This document shows, piece after piece, positions 1-7,873 of a stretch of DNA of 64,000 bases (within the stretch, counting starts at the first letter, position 1; each line of letters opens with the position of its first letter). This DNA is from Rhizobium sp. Q54. Its GTDB lineage: Bacteria > Pseudomonadota > Alphaproteobacteria > Micropepsales > Micropepsaceae. Both the position numbers and the translations under genes were made by a program. The DNA lies in NCBI GenBank assembly GCA_945882615.1, contig CAMCWK010000003.1, positions 1 through 64,000 on the forward strand. Direction: 5' to 3'. The notes under the pieces were generated by a model. It saw only the letters and a list, made by a program, of their open reading frames with translations. It was not told the origin of the DNA and ran no database searches.

Positions 1-69
1 GCCCTTGGCTTGCTTCAGGACCTTGTTGCGGCGGGCGCGGGACGGTACGGCGCGGGGTGAACGGCTCAT
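1..69 (-). CDS. rplT: 50S ribosomal protein L20, N-terminal part (cut by window edge)
   Basis: Only the first 23 codons lie in the window, reading MSRSPRAVPSRARRNKVLKQ and then AKG. The block RARRNKVLKQAKG matches the conserved start of L20, a 23S rRNA-binding protein needed for early assembly of the large subunit. It begins 2 nt after the rpmI stop, giving the conserved rpmI-rplT order, so the two are almost certainly co-transcribed. No infC is present upstream of rpmI here. Confidence 0.93.
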   Translation of the reverse strand, partial: MSRSPRAVPSRARRNKVLKQAKG

Positions 70-71
70 GG

Positions 72-278
72 TTAGATTCCTCCGCCATAGGGCATCCAGC
101 GCTTCACGCGCTGGGTTTCAGACTTGGACAGGAGGTCCATGCCGCGCAGGTCGCGGGTGCGGGCGGGCGAATTGTTGATCAGGCGATGGCGCTTGCCGAC
201 CTGATGGGTCTTGATCTTGCCCTTGGCAGTGATTTTGAAGCGCTTTTTGGCGCCCGATTTGGTCTTCATCTTGGACAT
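72..278 (-). CDS. rpmI: 50S ribosomal protein L35
   Basis: This 68-residue basic protein starts MSKMKTKSGAKKRFKITAKG and contains the L35 signature KRHRLINNSPARTRDLRG. It is a component of the large ribosomal subunit. The start at 278 is preceded by an AAGGA Shine-Dalgarno; a longer in-frame start at 392 would add a non-conserved leader and is rejected. It is followed after 2 nt by rplT. A second Met two residues on (MKTKSG) is an equally plausible start in family terms. In many bacteria infC precedes this pair; here the upstream gene on the same strand is a small ribbon-helix-helix protein. Confidence 0.96.
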   Translation of the reverse strand: MSKMKTKSGAKKRFKITAKGKIKTHQVGKRHRLINNSPARTRDLRGMDLLSKSETQRVKRWMPYGGGI

Positions 279-440
279 TTTGCTATCCTTCACGGCACCC
301 GGATAAATCCGGTCCCCCTTGGTGGAGTGTACGCCTGGGCGCACGGGGGTCGCATTTGGGGTCGCCACGGCATGTCCGGCCGGGCCACCCAAGAGGGGCG
401 CGTTTAAGAGGAAATCCGGTCCAGAATCAAGCCAAGCGCT

Positions 441-539
441 GGTCTTTTCACCCCTGGGTTCGTCGCGCGTCGTTCATGGGCTTTAAGCCCACATCGCTCC
501 TTGCTCCTGCCCAGGAGCAAAAACCCTGCGCGCCGCTGG
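441..539. repeat. Palindromic intergenic repeat, family A copy 1
   Basis: The segment between rpmI and the ribbon-helix-helix gene closely matches the spacer at 36512-36607. Shared blocks include the GTTCGTCGC-type start and a central hairpin GGGCTTTAAGCCC (478-490). An outer stem CCTGGG (453-458) pairs with CCCAGG (510-515). The second copy keeps this pairing with different bases. The 279-440 stretch holds the rpmI leader; no gene is seen in it. Confidence 0.75.
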
Positions 540-559
540 TTTTATTGTTCGAATGAACC

Positions 560-796
560 CTATTCGCGGTTCTGGCGGTCGCGGGTGGAGGATGTGTCGG
601 TGACGCCGAAATCCCCGGATTTGCTGCCCCCGTCCGCCACTTCAAAGCCTTCAGCGCTCAGGCCGCGCTTCAAAAGCTCGCGGATGGCGGCGGCCCGGCT
701 GGGCATGCGCTTGTTAAAGCGCCAATTGTCCACCGCCTCCAGTTCCTCTCCCGTCAGCATGATCTGGAGGCGCTCACCGCGCGTCAAATCATTCAT
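560..796 (-). CDS. Small ribbon-helix-helix-like protein
   Basis: A 78-residue protein. Residues about 8-45 (RLQIMLTGEELEAVDNWRFN, then KRMPSRAAAIRELLKRGL) have the form of a MetJ/Arc-type ribbon-helix-helix: a short strand followed by two helices. The remaining C-terminus is polar and probably disordered. Such proteins usually bind DNA as dimers. The start ATG at 796 has a GGGCGAG element a few bases upstream. A perfect 8-bp inverted repeat lies at 850-870, just upstream, and is a possible autoregulatory operator (inference). Its target genes are unknown. It could also be an antitoxin-like protein, but no partner toxin is adjacent. Confidence 0.72.
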   Translation of the reverse strand: MNDLTRGERLQIMLTGEELEAVDNWRFNKRMPSRAAAIRELLKRGLSAEGFEVADGGSKSGDFGVTDTSSTRDRQNRE

Positions 797-849
797 AACT
801 CGCCCTACCTTCGATTATGCCTTTTAAAACAATAGGATATAAAGGCTCA

Positions 850-870
850 GAATGAGTGGGTTACTCATTC
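850..870. promoter_or_regulatory. Inverted repeat GAATGAGT-N5-ACTCATTC, candidate operator
   Basis: A perfect 8-bp inverted repeat with a 5-nt spacer lies in the 247-nt divergent gap (797-1043) between the ribbon-helix-helix gene (minus) and the histidine kinase gene (plus). The gap is visibly more AT-rich than its surroundings, as expected for promoters. A role as operator for either gene is inference from position and symmetry. Confidence 0.5.
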
Positions 871-1043
871 ACCCCGGAACCCTATGAGTACGCGATTTTG
901 GGTGGATTAGTTCCATCCGGCAAGGCCGTTATTGGTACCAAAACAGTCGCTTACTAACTTAAGTCATTGAAATATAACGATAAAACTACTTGCCAACCCT
1001 TTGGGCCGGGGGCATGGTCAGCGCTGAAAGGAGGGATGCTCTC

Positions 1044-1736
1044 ATGGACGCAGTCCTCAACCGCTCATCTCTCGAATCCCCTCTGCCGACCGACCTGGTC
1101 GCCGAAGCCAACCACCGCATTGCCAACAGCCTGACCCTCCTGGTCAGCATGGTGCGGATGCAGTCGGTTTCGGTGAAGAAGAAGCCGGAGCCCCTGAGCA
1201 ATGCCGATGTCCGGATGATGCTGGATGGCATCGCGGCGCGCATCAACACCATCAGCCAGCTCCACCGCATCCTCTCGCGCTCTGGCGCCGATGGCGTGGT
1301 CAACTTGAAACCGCATCTGGAAGAAGTCTCAAGCGCGCTGGTCGCGGCCCTGTCCTCGCCGGAACAACAAGTGCGGGTGGTGCATACCGGCACCGATTGC
1401 ATGGTGCTGATGCGCCATGTGCAGCCGATCGTGCTGATCCTCTGCGAAGCCTTCATCAACGCCATGAAATATGCCCATCCCGCCAGCGTGCCCCTGATCA
1501 TGACGGTGGACTGCAGCGTTGCGGGTGACGGGCGCCTGGTGCTGGCCGTCAGCGACGACGGCGTTGGCCTGCCCGAAGGTTTTGATGCCGAAAAGAGCGG
1601 CGGCCTGGGCTTTCGCGTGATGCGCAGCCTGGCGGCCGAAATCGGCGGCGAACTGCAGATGCAATCCACACATCTGGGCCTGACGTTCCGCGTCGCGCTG
1701 CCCGCAGGCGCCATGGCGGGGGCCAAGCCTTCCTGA
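1044..1736 (+). CDS. Soluble HisKA_2/HWE-like histidine kinase without sensor domain
   Basis: A 230-residue protein. EANHRIANSLTLLVSM (H at about residue 24) is the dimerisation/phosphoacceptor helix of HisKA_2-type kinases. An HATPase domain follows, with an N-box (CEAFINAMKYAHP), a G1 box (SDDGVGLPEGFD) and a G2 box (GGLGFRVM). There is no membrane segment, PAS domain or receiver, so input must come from a partner protein or another domain supplied in trans. The start at 1044 is chosen because AAAGGAGGG sits about 9 nt upstream; the frame is open from 990. Kinases of this class in Alphaproteobacteria often feed PhyR-type stress regulators, but no phyR or ecfG is nearby, so the pathway is unassigned. 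Confidence 0.85.
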   Translation: MDAVLNRSSLESPLPTDLVAEANHRIANSLTLLVSMVRMQSVSVKKKPEPLSNADVRMMLDGIAARINTISQLHRILSRSGADGVVNLKPHLEEVSSALVAALSSPEQQVRVVHTGTDCMVLMRHVQPIVLILCEAFINAMKYAHPASVPLIMTVDCSVAGDGRLVLAVSDDGVGLPEGFDAEKSGGLGFRVMRSLAAEIGGELQMQSTHLGLTFRVALPAGAMAGAKPS

Positions 1737-1792
1737 GCCTGAATACATTTTAAGGCGGACGCGCCAGGGCTTTTGCGCTATTGGCGCTTGCT

Positions 1793-2185
1793 ATGTTCTT
1801 CCAGGGAAAATTCCTGCCATGGCTTCGTCGCGCCGGACTATGGCTGTTCTGGCCGGCGGTCCTGGTTGTGGCATGGGGCGAGCTGACACCGCAGCCGCCA
1901 TCGGTGGTGGAAGGTCATTGGGACAAGGCCCAGCATTTCACCGCCTATTTCGGGTTGGCGCTGCTGGCGACTTTGGCCTGGGGCCGGCGGCGCGGGCTGT
2001 TCTGGATCGTGTTGGGCGTGATTGCGCTGGGTGGTGTGATGGAAATCCTGCAGGGCATTGTCGGGCGCGATGCGGCCTGGCTGGACCAGCTGGCCAACAC
2101 GCTGGGCGCGCTGGCGGGCATGGGCGTGGCCCTGGCATATCTCGCCATTCCACGCCGCCTTGTTGGCGGCGCCAAGCGCGATTAG
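1793..2185 (+). CDS. VanZ-like family membrane protein
   Basis: A protein of about 130 residues with roughly three to four hydrophobic segments. It carries the VanZ-type pattern of a conserved DKAQHFTAYFGLALL block and a late ...MEILQGIVGRDAAWLDQLAN motif. The function of most VanZ-like proteins is unknown; the name comes from a teicoplanin-resistance accessory gene. I took ATG 1793 (MFFQGKFLPW); a TTG at 1781 would add four residues and neither has a strong Shine-Dalgarno. It precedes mscL by about 33 nt on the same strand, so the two may share a transcript. Confidence 0.75.
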   Translation: MFFQGKFLPWLRRAGLWLFWPAVLVVAWGELTPQPPSVVEGHWDKAQHFTAYFGLALLATLAWGRRRGLFWIVLGVIALGGVMEILQGIVGRDAAWLDQLANTLGALAGMGVALAYLAIPRRLVGGAKRD

Positions 2186-2218
2186 CTTTCATATCGGTAT
2201 TTCGGGGAAGGGTTGTTC

Positions 2219-2629
2219 ATGTCCATGCTGGACGAATTCAAGAAATTTGCGATGCGCGGCAACGTGCTGGATCTGGCCATCGGCGTGATCATCGGCGCGT
2301 CCTTCACCGGCATCGTCAATTCGCTGGTCAATGACATCATCATGCCGCCTATCGGCCTGGCGCTGGGTGGGGTGGATTTCTCCAACTTCTTCTGGACGCT
2401 CAAGGGCCCTGCCGCCGATACGCTGGCCGCCGCCAAGGCCGCCAAGGCCGTCACCATCAATTACGGCCTGTTCGTCAATGCGGTGATCAACTTCATGATC
2501 GTCGCCTTCGCCCTGTTCCTGCTGATCCGCCAGATCAACCGGCTGGCCGCGCCCAAGCCCGCCGAAGTCGCGGTGACGCCGGAAGACGTGCTGTTGCTGC
2601 GCGAAATCCGTGACTCGCTGAAGAAATGA
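2219..2629 (+). CDS. mscL: Large-conductance mechanosensitive channel MscL
   Basis: A 136-residue inner-membrane channel that opens under high membrane tension to release solutes on osmotic downshock. The N-terminus [20 protein letters not shown] and the first transmembrane helix [18 protein letters not shown] are the family signature. A second helix ([20 protein letters not shown]) and a C-terminal bundle ([12 protein letters not shown]) follow. The start at 2219 is supported by GGGGAAGGG just upstream. Its stop overlaps the ATG of the next gene by 4 nt, implying translational coupling. Confidence 0.96.
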   Translation: MSMLDEFKKFAMRGNVLDLAIGVIIGASFTGIVNSLVNDIIMPPIGLALGGVDFSNFFWTLKGPAADTLAAAKAAKAVTINYGLFVNAVINFMIVAFALFLLIRQINRLAAPKPAEVAVTPEDVLLLREIRDSLKK

Positions 2630-3195
2630 AACGCATAGCCCTGCTTCTTGCCTTGATCCTGGCGGCGCCCGCCGCCGCCCAGGCACAGGCGGTAACGGCG
2701 CCCGCAGGCGATCCGGCCGCGGCGACCAATGCCTTTTATGCGGTGTATGGCCCGCAGGTGGGCAAGGGTGGCGGCATTCCCGATACCGCCGCCCGCCTGC
2801 GCTATGCCGCGGTGCTTTCGCCGCGCCTCAACAAGCAGCTTGCCGACGCCGCCGCGGCGCAGGCGCGTTTGACCGCCAAGGTGAAGAATGCGGTGCCGCC
2901 CATGCTGGAAGGCGATATTTTTTCCTCCCTGTTTGAAGGCGCCACCGGCTGGAAGGTCGGCGCCTGCCAAAGCGACGGCAACACTGCCCGCTGCCCGGTG
3001 ACACTGACGCATGTCTCGCCGGCGATCGCGGGCCGTCCGCCGGTCAAGCCGGCGCAATGGAACGACATGGTGCTTCTCACCAACGGGCCCGGGGGGTGGA
3101 AAGTGGATGATGTGATCTATGACGCGGGTTTTGCCTTCGGCAATACCGGGCGGCTGAGCGCCATGCTGCGCATGGTCATCGCCGCAACCCCTTAA
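2626..3195 (+). CDS. Secreted hypothetical protein (DUF3828-like)
   Basis: A 189-residue protein beginning with a clear signal peptide ([20 protein letters not shown]). The mature part contains two cysteines that could form a periplasmic disulfide, and a C-terminal pattern ([20 protein letters not shown]) seen in DUF3828-like or NTF2-like periplasmic proteins. I recognise no enzyme motif. ATGA overlap with mscL suggests co-expression. The assignment to DUF3828 is by general resemblance only. Confidence 0.8.
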   Translation: MKRIALLLALILAAPAAAQAQAVTAPAGDPAAATNAFYAVYGPQVGKGGGIPDTAARLRYAAVLSPRLNKQLADAAAAQARLTAKVKNAVPPMLEGDIFSSLFEGATGWKVGACQSDGNTARCPVTLTHVSPAIAGRPPVKPAQWNDMVLLTNGPGGWKVDDVIYDAGFAFGNTGRLSAMLRMVIAATP

Positions 3196-3239
3196 AAGCC
3201 GTTCGGCCGGTTCCCACATAGGGAAGGAAAGGAAACGCC

Positions 3240-3614
3240 ATGAGCCAGACCAAAGACCTGACCCCCGAACAGCACCGGGTGCTGCGCGAGCACGGCACCG
3301 AACGCCCGGGTTCCAGCCCGCTGAATCAGGAGAAGCGCCCCGGCGAGTTCGAATGCGCCGGCTGCGGCGCCCAGCTGTTCGACGCCAGCACCAAGTTTGA
3401 GAGCGGCACCGGCTGGCCCAGTTTCTGGGACACCCTGCCCGGAGCGGTGAAAACCACCACCGACACCAGCCATGGCATGGTGCGTACGGAATTTCATTGC
3501 GCCAATTGTGGCGGCCATCTGGGCCATGTCTTCAATGACGGTCCCGGCCCGACCGGCCTGCGCTATTGCACGAATGGGTGCGCTCTGGACTTCAAGCCGG
3601 AAGACCAGAAGTAA
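3240..3614 (+). CDS. msrB: Peptide-methionine (R)-S-oxide reductase MsrB
   Basis: A 124-residue protein that reduces methionine-R-sulfoxide in oxidised proteins with thioredoxin as the usual reductant. The structural zinc site is visible as two CxxC pairs (CAGCG and CANCGGHLGHVF). The catalytic cysteine is in LRYCTNG, and FESGTGWPSFW is the substrate-binding block. The length is normal for a single-domain MsrB, and there is no signal peptide, so it is cytoplasmic. AAGGAAAGGAAA precedes the ATG. The gene ends in a bidirectional terminator shared with the convergent H1-like gene. Confidence 0.95.
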   Translation: MSQTKDLTPEQHRVLREHGTERPGSSPLNQEKRPGEFECAGCGAQLFDASTKFESGTGWPSFWDTLPGAVKTTTDTSHGMVRTEFHCANCGGHLGHVFNDGPGPTGLRYCTNGCALDFKPEDQK

Positions 3615-3646
3615 AAACCCGCGCTCTTTGAGGGCGCGGGCTTTTC
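3615..3646. terminator. Bidirectional intrinsic terminator between msrB and the H1-like gene
   Basis: Stem CCCGCGC (3618-3624) pairs with GCGCGGG (3634-3640), flanked by an A-run on the left and CTTTT on the right. It can therefore terminate transcription from both sides, which fits the convergent gene pair. Confidence 0.85.
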
Positions 3647-3653
3647 ATGGTTC

Positions 3654-4037
3654 TTACGTCAGGTTTTCGCGCGCGTGCGAGGCCGCTTCGGTTTCGGCCT
3701 GGCGCAGGGCATCGCCCTCGGGGCCTTCCAGCGCCCGGCTTGCTTCCCGGCCCATGGCGGGAATTGCGGACTTGTTCTTCTTCACAAAGCTCGACTGGTC
3801 TTTCAGGAAGGTGCGCGAGGCCTGATAATCGCCTTCGCCCACAATCTGTTTCTTCTTCGCCGCTTTTTTCGCCGGCTTGCGCGCGGCGGGCTTCACGCGC
3901 TTGGCGGATTTCTTGCTGGCCTTTTTGGCGGGCTTCTTCACGGACTTCTTCGCCTTGCGGGCAGGCGCCTTCTTGGCCTTTGCGGCGCGGACCGGCGATT
4001 TCTTCTTGCTCGCCTTCTTCTTTTTCTTCGCTGCCAT
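3654..4037 (-). CDS. Lysine/alanine-rich histone H1-like protein
   Basis: A 127-residue protein. The first 62 residues are almost entirely Lys, Ala, Pro, Ser and Arg in KKA/AKKP repeats (MAAKKKKKASKKKSPVRAAK), resembling the C-terminal tail of eukaryotic H1 and bacterial H1-like proteins. A short conserved domain follows (GEGDYQASRTFLKDQSSFVK, then an acidic, amphipathic tail). The basic half should bind DNA or RNA without sequence specificity. The role of the GEGDYQASR domain is unknown to me, though similar tails occur in other alphaproteobacterial proteins. Low-complexity composition makes exact homology claims weak. Confidence 0.78.
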   Translation of the reverse strand: MAAKKKKKASKKKSPVRAAKAKKAPARKAKKSVKKPAKKASKKSAKRVKPAARKPAKKAAKKKQIVGEGDYQASRTFLKDQSSFVKKNKSAIPAMGREASRALEGPEGDALRQAETEAASHARENLT

Positions 4038-4138
4038 GTCTTTTACTCCATTATTTCGATGCGACGCGGATTCATGCGCACCTTCGACGGAATGGTCGAG
4101 GGTTCCGTTCGTTCCAAAATGATTTTCTTTTGTGACGC

Positions 4139-5029
4139 TTATGCGCGCGCCAGGCGCGCCATCAGCCAGGATGCGGCCGGTCCCGGCGGCGTGTCGCTGC
4201 GATGAACAGAATGAAACGGATAAAGCAGGCCGCCGGGCGTTTCGATGTTCAGCGCCACCAGCCGGCCGCGCCTGATATCCTCCTCCACCATCGGCTCGGG
4301 CATGTTGCCCCAGCCCAGACCCGCCAGCAGCAGGGCATGCTTGGCGCCCAGATCGGCCAGCCGCCAGCTCTTGACCGCAAGCACGCCGAAATCGCGATCG
4401 GCGGTCAGCCGCGAACGATCCGTCAGCACCAGCTGGATGTGATCGCGCGCCGCGCTGGCGCTGATGAGGCCGGTCATCTGCGCCAGCGGATGTCCCGGCG
4501 CCGCCACCGGCAGCAGCCGCACCGATCCCGCCGGACCGCGGGCGAGCAGATCGCTGGCCAGCTCCAGCGGCCCACTGATGCCGAAGGCCGCCGCGCCCTC
4601 GATCACCGCCTGGGTCACGGCGCCCAAGGCTTCCACCCGCAAGCGCAGCGCGACGGTGGGAAACTTGCGCGAAAATTCGTCCAGCGCCTCCACCACCAGA
4701 CAGGCGGGCAGCATCACATCCACCACCAGGCTGACTTCGGCCTCCAGTCCCTGGGTCAGGCCGCGCGCCTTGGCCAGCAAACCGTCCAGCGCGATGGCCA
4801 GGCCCCGGCTGTCCGACAGGATGGCGCGCCCTGCCTCGGTCAATTTGGGCTTGGCGGTGCCGGCCCGGACGAACAGGCTGAGACCCAGCTGATTTTCCAG
4901 ATTGGAAATGGCGTAGCTGATCACCGAGGTGGCGCGGCCAAGCTTGCGCCCCGCACCGGCGAAACTGCCTGTCTCCACGATCGCCAGGAAGACGGCGATC
5001 TGGTCGAGGGTCGGGGCTTTCGGCTCCAG
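4139..5029 (-). CDS. LysR-family transcriptional regulator, start codon unclear
   Basis: The winged HTH is visible (LDQIAVFLAIVETGSFAGAG, then RKLGRATSVISYAISNLENQLGLSLFVR), followed by a substrate-binding domain. It is divergent from the WrbA-like gene and probably controls it. The first canonical start in frame is GTG at 4978, which would cut off the beginning of helix 1. The reading frame stays open 17 codons further to a stop at 5030-5032, and those codons encode the expected LDQIAVFLAI block. The true start is therefore probably a non-canonical codon such as CTG at 5029; alternatively a start has been lost. The region upstream contains a 16-bp perfect palindrome. Confidence 0.82.
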   Translation of the reverse strand: MEPKAPTLDQIAVFLAIVETGSFAGAGRKLGRATSVISYAISNLENQLGLSLFVRAGTAKPKLTEAGRAILSDSRGLAIALDGLLAKARGLTQGLEAEVSLVVDVMLPACLVVEALDEFSRKFPTVALRLRVEALGAVTQAVIEGAAAFGISGPLELASDLLARGPAGSVRLLPVAAPGHPLAQMTGLISASAARDHIQLVLTDRSRLTADRDFGVLAVKSWRLADLGAKHALLLAGLGWGNMPEPMVEEDIRRGRLVALNIETPGGLLYPFHSVHRSDTPPGPAASWLMARLARA

Positions 5030-5035
5030 CTATTC

Positions 5036-5051
5036 AACGTTCTAGAACGTT
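5036..5051. promoter_or_regulatory. Perfect 16-bp palindrome in the LysR/wrbA divergent region
   Basis: AACGTTCTAGAACGTT is fully self-complementary. It lies only 4-7 nt upstream of the probable LysR coding start and about 75 nt before the divergent quinone reductase gene. LysR proteins usually bind interrupted palindromes at such places, so this is a good operator candidate (inference). Confidence 0.6.
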
Positions 5052-5126
5052 ATGATAGATATTATGCCAGTTTTCAGAACAAGGCTAGGTGTCCATCTGT
5101 GAGGGAGATCATCACGGAGACTTTCC

Positions 5127-5741
5127 ATGGCCGCCCCCAAAATCCTGATTCCCTTTTATTCCCGCACTGGCACCGTCGAAGCGCTGGCACTGGCGGTGGC
5201 CGAAGGCGCCCGCAGCGCAGGCGCCGAGGTCCGCCTGCGCCGGGCGCGCGAAGTGGTGAGCCCCGAGATCATCGCGAGCGTCCCCGGCTGGAAGCAAAGC
5301 GCCGAGGCCATGAACGCCAAGTATGAAGCTCCCACCGCCGATGACGCGGTCTGGGCCGACGGCGTCATCTTCGGCACCCCGACCCGTTTCGGATCGATGA
5401 CGTCGGAACTCAAAGCTTATATCGACAGTCTCGGCGGGCTCTGGGCGGAAGGAAAGCTGAACGGCAAGGCGGGATCGGCGTTTGCCGGCTCTTCCCAGAT
5501 GCATGGCGGCAATGAGTCCACCGTGATCTCACTGTGGAATCCCCTGGCGCATCTGGGCTTCATCATCGTGCCCACCGGCTATGCCGATGGCGTGATGTTC
5601 GCGGGCGCCGGTTCGCCCTATGGCGCCAGTGTGATTTCGGGCCATCCGCCGGCGGGGCCCAGCGAAGCCGAGATCGCGGTGGCGCGATTCCAGGGCAGGC
5701 GCGTGACGCAGGTGGCCGCAAAGTTGATGGCTGCCGCGTAA
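5127..5741 (+). CDS. wrbA: WrbA-like NAD(P)H:quinone oxidoreductase
   Basis: A 204-residue flavodoxin-fold protein. The FMN phosphate loop is YSRTGTVEAL near the start. Other WrbA blocks are FGTPTRFGSMTSELKAYID, GSAFAGSSQMHGGNE and the late P-loop-distal PYGASVISG. WrbA enzymes carry out two-electron reduction of quinones with NAD(P)H and FMN, limiting semiquinone and oxidative damage. The length matches the family. It is divergent from a LysR regulator, an arrangement typical of quinone- or redox-responsive control. GGAGACTTTCC precedes the ATG. Confidence 0.92.
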   Translation: MAAPKILIPFYSRTGTVEALALAVAEGARSAGAEVRLRRAREVVSPEIIASVPGWKQSAEAMNAKYEAPTADDAVWADGVIFGTPTRFGSMTSELKAYIDSLGGLWAEGKLNGKAGSAFAGSSQMHGGNESTVISLWNPLAHLGFIIVPTGYADGVMFAGAGSPYGASVISGHPPAGPSEAEIAVARFQGRRVTQVAAKLMAAA

Positions 5742-5809
5742 GTGCGCTTGTGGCGCGCTGCGCCGCCCGCCGTTAGATTGCGCCATCGACCGGCTGTGAG
5801 AGGATCGGA

Positions 5810-7654
5810 GTGGCGCAGGACGTGCAAAACAATTGGCTGGACCGCCCGGTAGACAGCCGCCTGGACCACACGCTGGGCCCGGAGCAGGCCGAGATCACGC
5901 TGGTCGAGTATGGCAGCTATGACTGCCCGCATTGCCGCGCGGCGAATGAGCGGATCATCCAGGTCCGCGACCAGCTGGGCGACCGGCTGCGCTATGTCTT
6001 TCGCCACCGTCCCGTCACCGGCAGCGACATTGCGCGCCGCGCCGCCGAACTGGCCGAGCATGCCCGCGACGCGCAACATTTCTGGGAAGCCCATGTCGCG
6101 CTGATGTCGCGCTCGGCCAGGCTAACCGAAGAGGATCTGCAGACCGTCGCCCGCGATCTGGGGCTGCAGCATGAAGCGCCCGCAGAGGCCGAGGAGGGCA
6201 ACCGCGTCGCCCAGGCGCGCGTCAATGCCGATATCGCCAGCGCGCGGGCCAGCGGCGTGCTGGTGACGCCGACCTTCTTCATCAATGGGCGCCGCTATGA
6301 CGGGCCGTGGGACGAGACATCCTTCTCCGACGCCATGCTGGGGCGGCTGGGTCACCGGGTGCGCGCGGCGGCGCTGGACTTTGCGGGCTGGGCGCCGTCG
6401 GCGGGCATCCTGCTGTTGGTCGCGGCGCTGCTGGCGGTCGCGCTGACCAATTCCCCGGCCGGTCCTGCCTTTCCGGCCATGTGGCATCAGTATCTGGGCG
6501 TCAGCCTGGGCGATGCGGCGTTCCGCATGTCGGCGCTGCACTGGATCAATGACGGCCTGCTGACGATCTTTTTCCTGGTGGTGGGGCTGGAGATCAAGCG
6601 CGAATTCACCATCGGCCATCTCGCCAGCCCGCGCGCCGCCGCGCTGCCCATCGCCGCGGCCATCGGCGGCATGGCGGTGCCGGCGCTGCTTTATTCGCTG
6701 GTCATCCCGGACGGAAATCTCGCCCATGGCTGGGGCGTGCCGATGGCCACCGACACCGCCTTCGCCGTCGCGCTGATCGTGATGATGGGCAGCCGCGTGC
6801 CGGTCGAGCTGCGCATCTTTCTGACCGCCGCCGCCATCGTGGACGATATCGGCGCCATTGCCGTGGTGGCGGCCTTCTATTCCGGCGCGCTCAATCTTTT
6901 CTATCTGGCGGGTGCGGCCGGCATCACCCTGGTGCTGGCGCTGCTGAATCGCGCCCGCGTTTACAGCGTGGTGCCGTATGCGTTTCTGGGGTTGGGGCTA
7001 TGGGCCTGTGTTTACGGTGGAGGGCTCCACGCCACGCTGGCCGGCGTGATCCTGGCGATCTTCATTCCCACCCGTCCGCCGCCGAACATGAAGGCGTTGA
7101 TGATCCAGGCCAACACAATCATTGCCGCCGAAGCGCTTCACCGGGACGAAGTGCTGCGTGGGGGCCCCTCGACGCCGGCCCTGCGCGCGCTGGATGCCAT
7201 TCACGATCGGCTGGAATCGCCGGCCGACCGGCTGCTGCGCCATGCCGGCGCGCGCTCCAGCTATCTCGTCCTGCCGCTTTTTGCCTTCGCCAATGCGGGC
7301 GTGGTTCTGGGGATGCAGGCGCTGCAAGGCCATCAGCCGCTGATGCTTGCCATCATGGCAGGACTGGTGATCGGCAAGCCCCTGGGACTGGTTGGTGCGT
7401 CCGCGCTGGCGGTGTGGCTGGGCATTGCGGCAAAGCCGCTGGCCTATTCCTGGCGGCAGATGGCCGGCGCCGGCGCACTGGCGGGCATCGGCTTCACCAT
7501 GTCGCTGTTCATCGCGGGGCAGGCTTTCGCGGACCCGGCGGATTTCGCCGCCGCAAAGATCGCGGTGTTCGCGGCCTCGGTGCTGTCGGCGCTGATCGGC
7601 GTGGCGGTGCTGTGGAATGCCAAGCGGCCGGAGGGATCCGAAGAGGCGGGGTGA
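5810..7654 (+). CDS. nhaA: DsbA/thioredoxin domain fused to Na+/H+ antiporter NhaA
   Basis: A 614-residue fusion. Residues about 1-180 are a DsbA-like thioredoxin fold with active-site C39-P-H-C42 and the cis-proline block [16 protein letters not shown]. Residues about 190-605 are an NhaA antiporter with about 12 membrane segments, including the ion-binding Asp pair in [19 protein letters not shown] (D345-D346) and [12 protein letters not shown]. NhaA exchanges Na+ or Li+ for protons at alkaline pH. No signal peptide precedes the thioredoxin domain, so it should be cytoplasmic if the antiporter keeps its normal topology. GTG start at 5810 follows AGAGGATCGGA. Redox control of transport is inference. 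Confidence 0.92.
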   Translation: MAQDVQNNWLDRPVDSRLDHTLGPEQAEITLVEYGSYDCPHCRAANERIIQVRDQLGDRLRYVFRHRPVTGSDIARRAAELAEHARDAQHFWEAHVALMSRSARLTEEDLQTVARDLGLQHEAPAEAEEGNRVAQARVNADIASARASGVLVTPTFFINGRRYDGPWDETSFSDAMLGRLGHRVRAAALDFAGWAPSAGILLLVAALLAVALTNSPAGPAFPAMWHQYLGVSLGDAAFRMSALHWINDGLLTIFFLVVGLEIKREFTIGHLASPRAAALPIAAAIGGMAVPALLYSLVIPDGNLAHGWGVPMATDTAFAVALIVMMGSRVPVELRIFLTAAAIVDDIGAIAVVAAFYSGALNLFYLAGAAGITLVLALLNRARVYSVVPYAFLGLGLWACVYGGGLHATLAGVILAIFIPTRPPPNMKALMIQANTIIAAEALHRDEVLRGGPSTPALRALDAIHDRLESPADRLLRHAGARSSYLVLPLFAFANAGVVLGMQALQGHQPLMLAIMAGLVIGKPLGLVGASALAVWLGIAAKPLAYSWRQMAGAGALAGIGFTMSLFIAGQAFADPADFAAAKIAVFAASVLSALIGVAVLWNAKRPEGSEEAG

Positions 7655-7722
7655 GGGGGGTAGCGAGAGAGCTTGTTTCACCGCTGTCTGGCGGCCGCCC
7701 TCGCTTCGCTCGGTGCGGCGCT

Positions 7723-7761
7723 CAGTTTTCGTAAGCGCGCTTCGCGCGCTAACGAAAACTG
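7723..7761. repeat. Long inverted repeat abutting the tRNA-Arg 3' end
   Basis: CAGTTTTCGT (7723-7732) pairs with ACGAAAACTG (7752-7761). After one A:A mismatch, AGCGCGC pairs with GCGCGCT around a TTC loop, giving a stem of about 17 pairs. On the tRNA strand it begins at the CCA end. It may act in 3'-end formation or be a mobile palindromic element; there is no clear T-tract. Confidence 0.6.
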
Positions 7762-7836
7762 GCGCACCCGATAGGATTCGAACCTATGACCTTCGCCTTC
7801 GGAGGGCGACACTCTATCCAGCTGAGCTACGGGTGC
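7760..7836 (-). tRNA. tRNA-Arg (anticodon CCG)
   Basis: On the minus strand the 77-nt gene folds as a standard cloverleaf. The acceptor is GCACCCG/CGGGTGC, the anticodon loop CTCCGAA has anticodon CCG (reads CGG, Arg), and the T-loop is TTCGAAT. The 3' CCA is encoded (7760-7762). The start at 7836 is set by the acceptor stem. Confidence 0.95.
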
Positions 7837-7873
7837 CTGGTCCCGCGACCCTATAGCCCAGACGCTCCAAAAG

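Noticed and set aside
876-900. GGAAC sequence as an EcfG-type stress promoter upstream of the kinase gene
   Set aside because: The expected CGTT-type -10 element at 16-17 nt is absent; only TTTTG is present, so the match is not supported.
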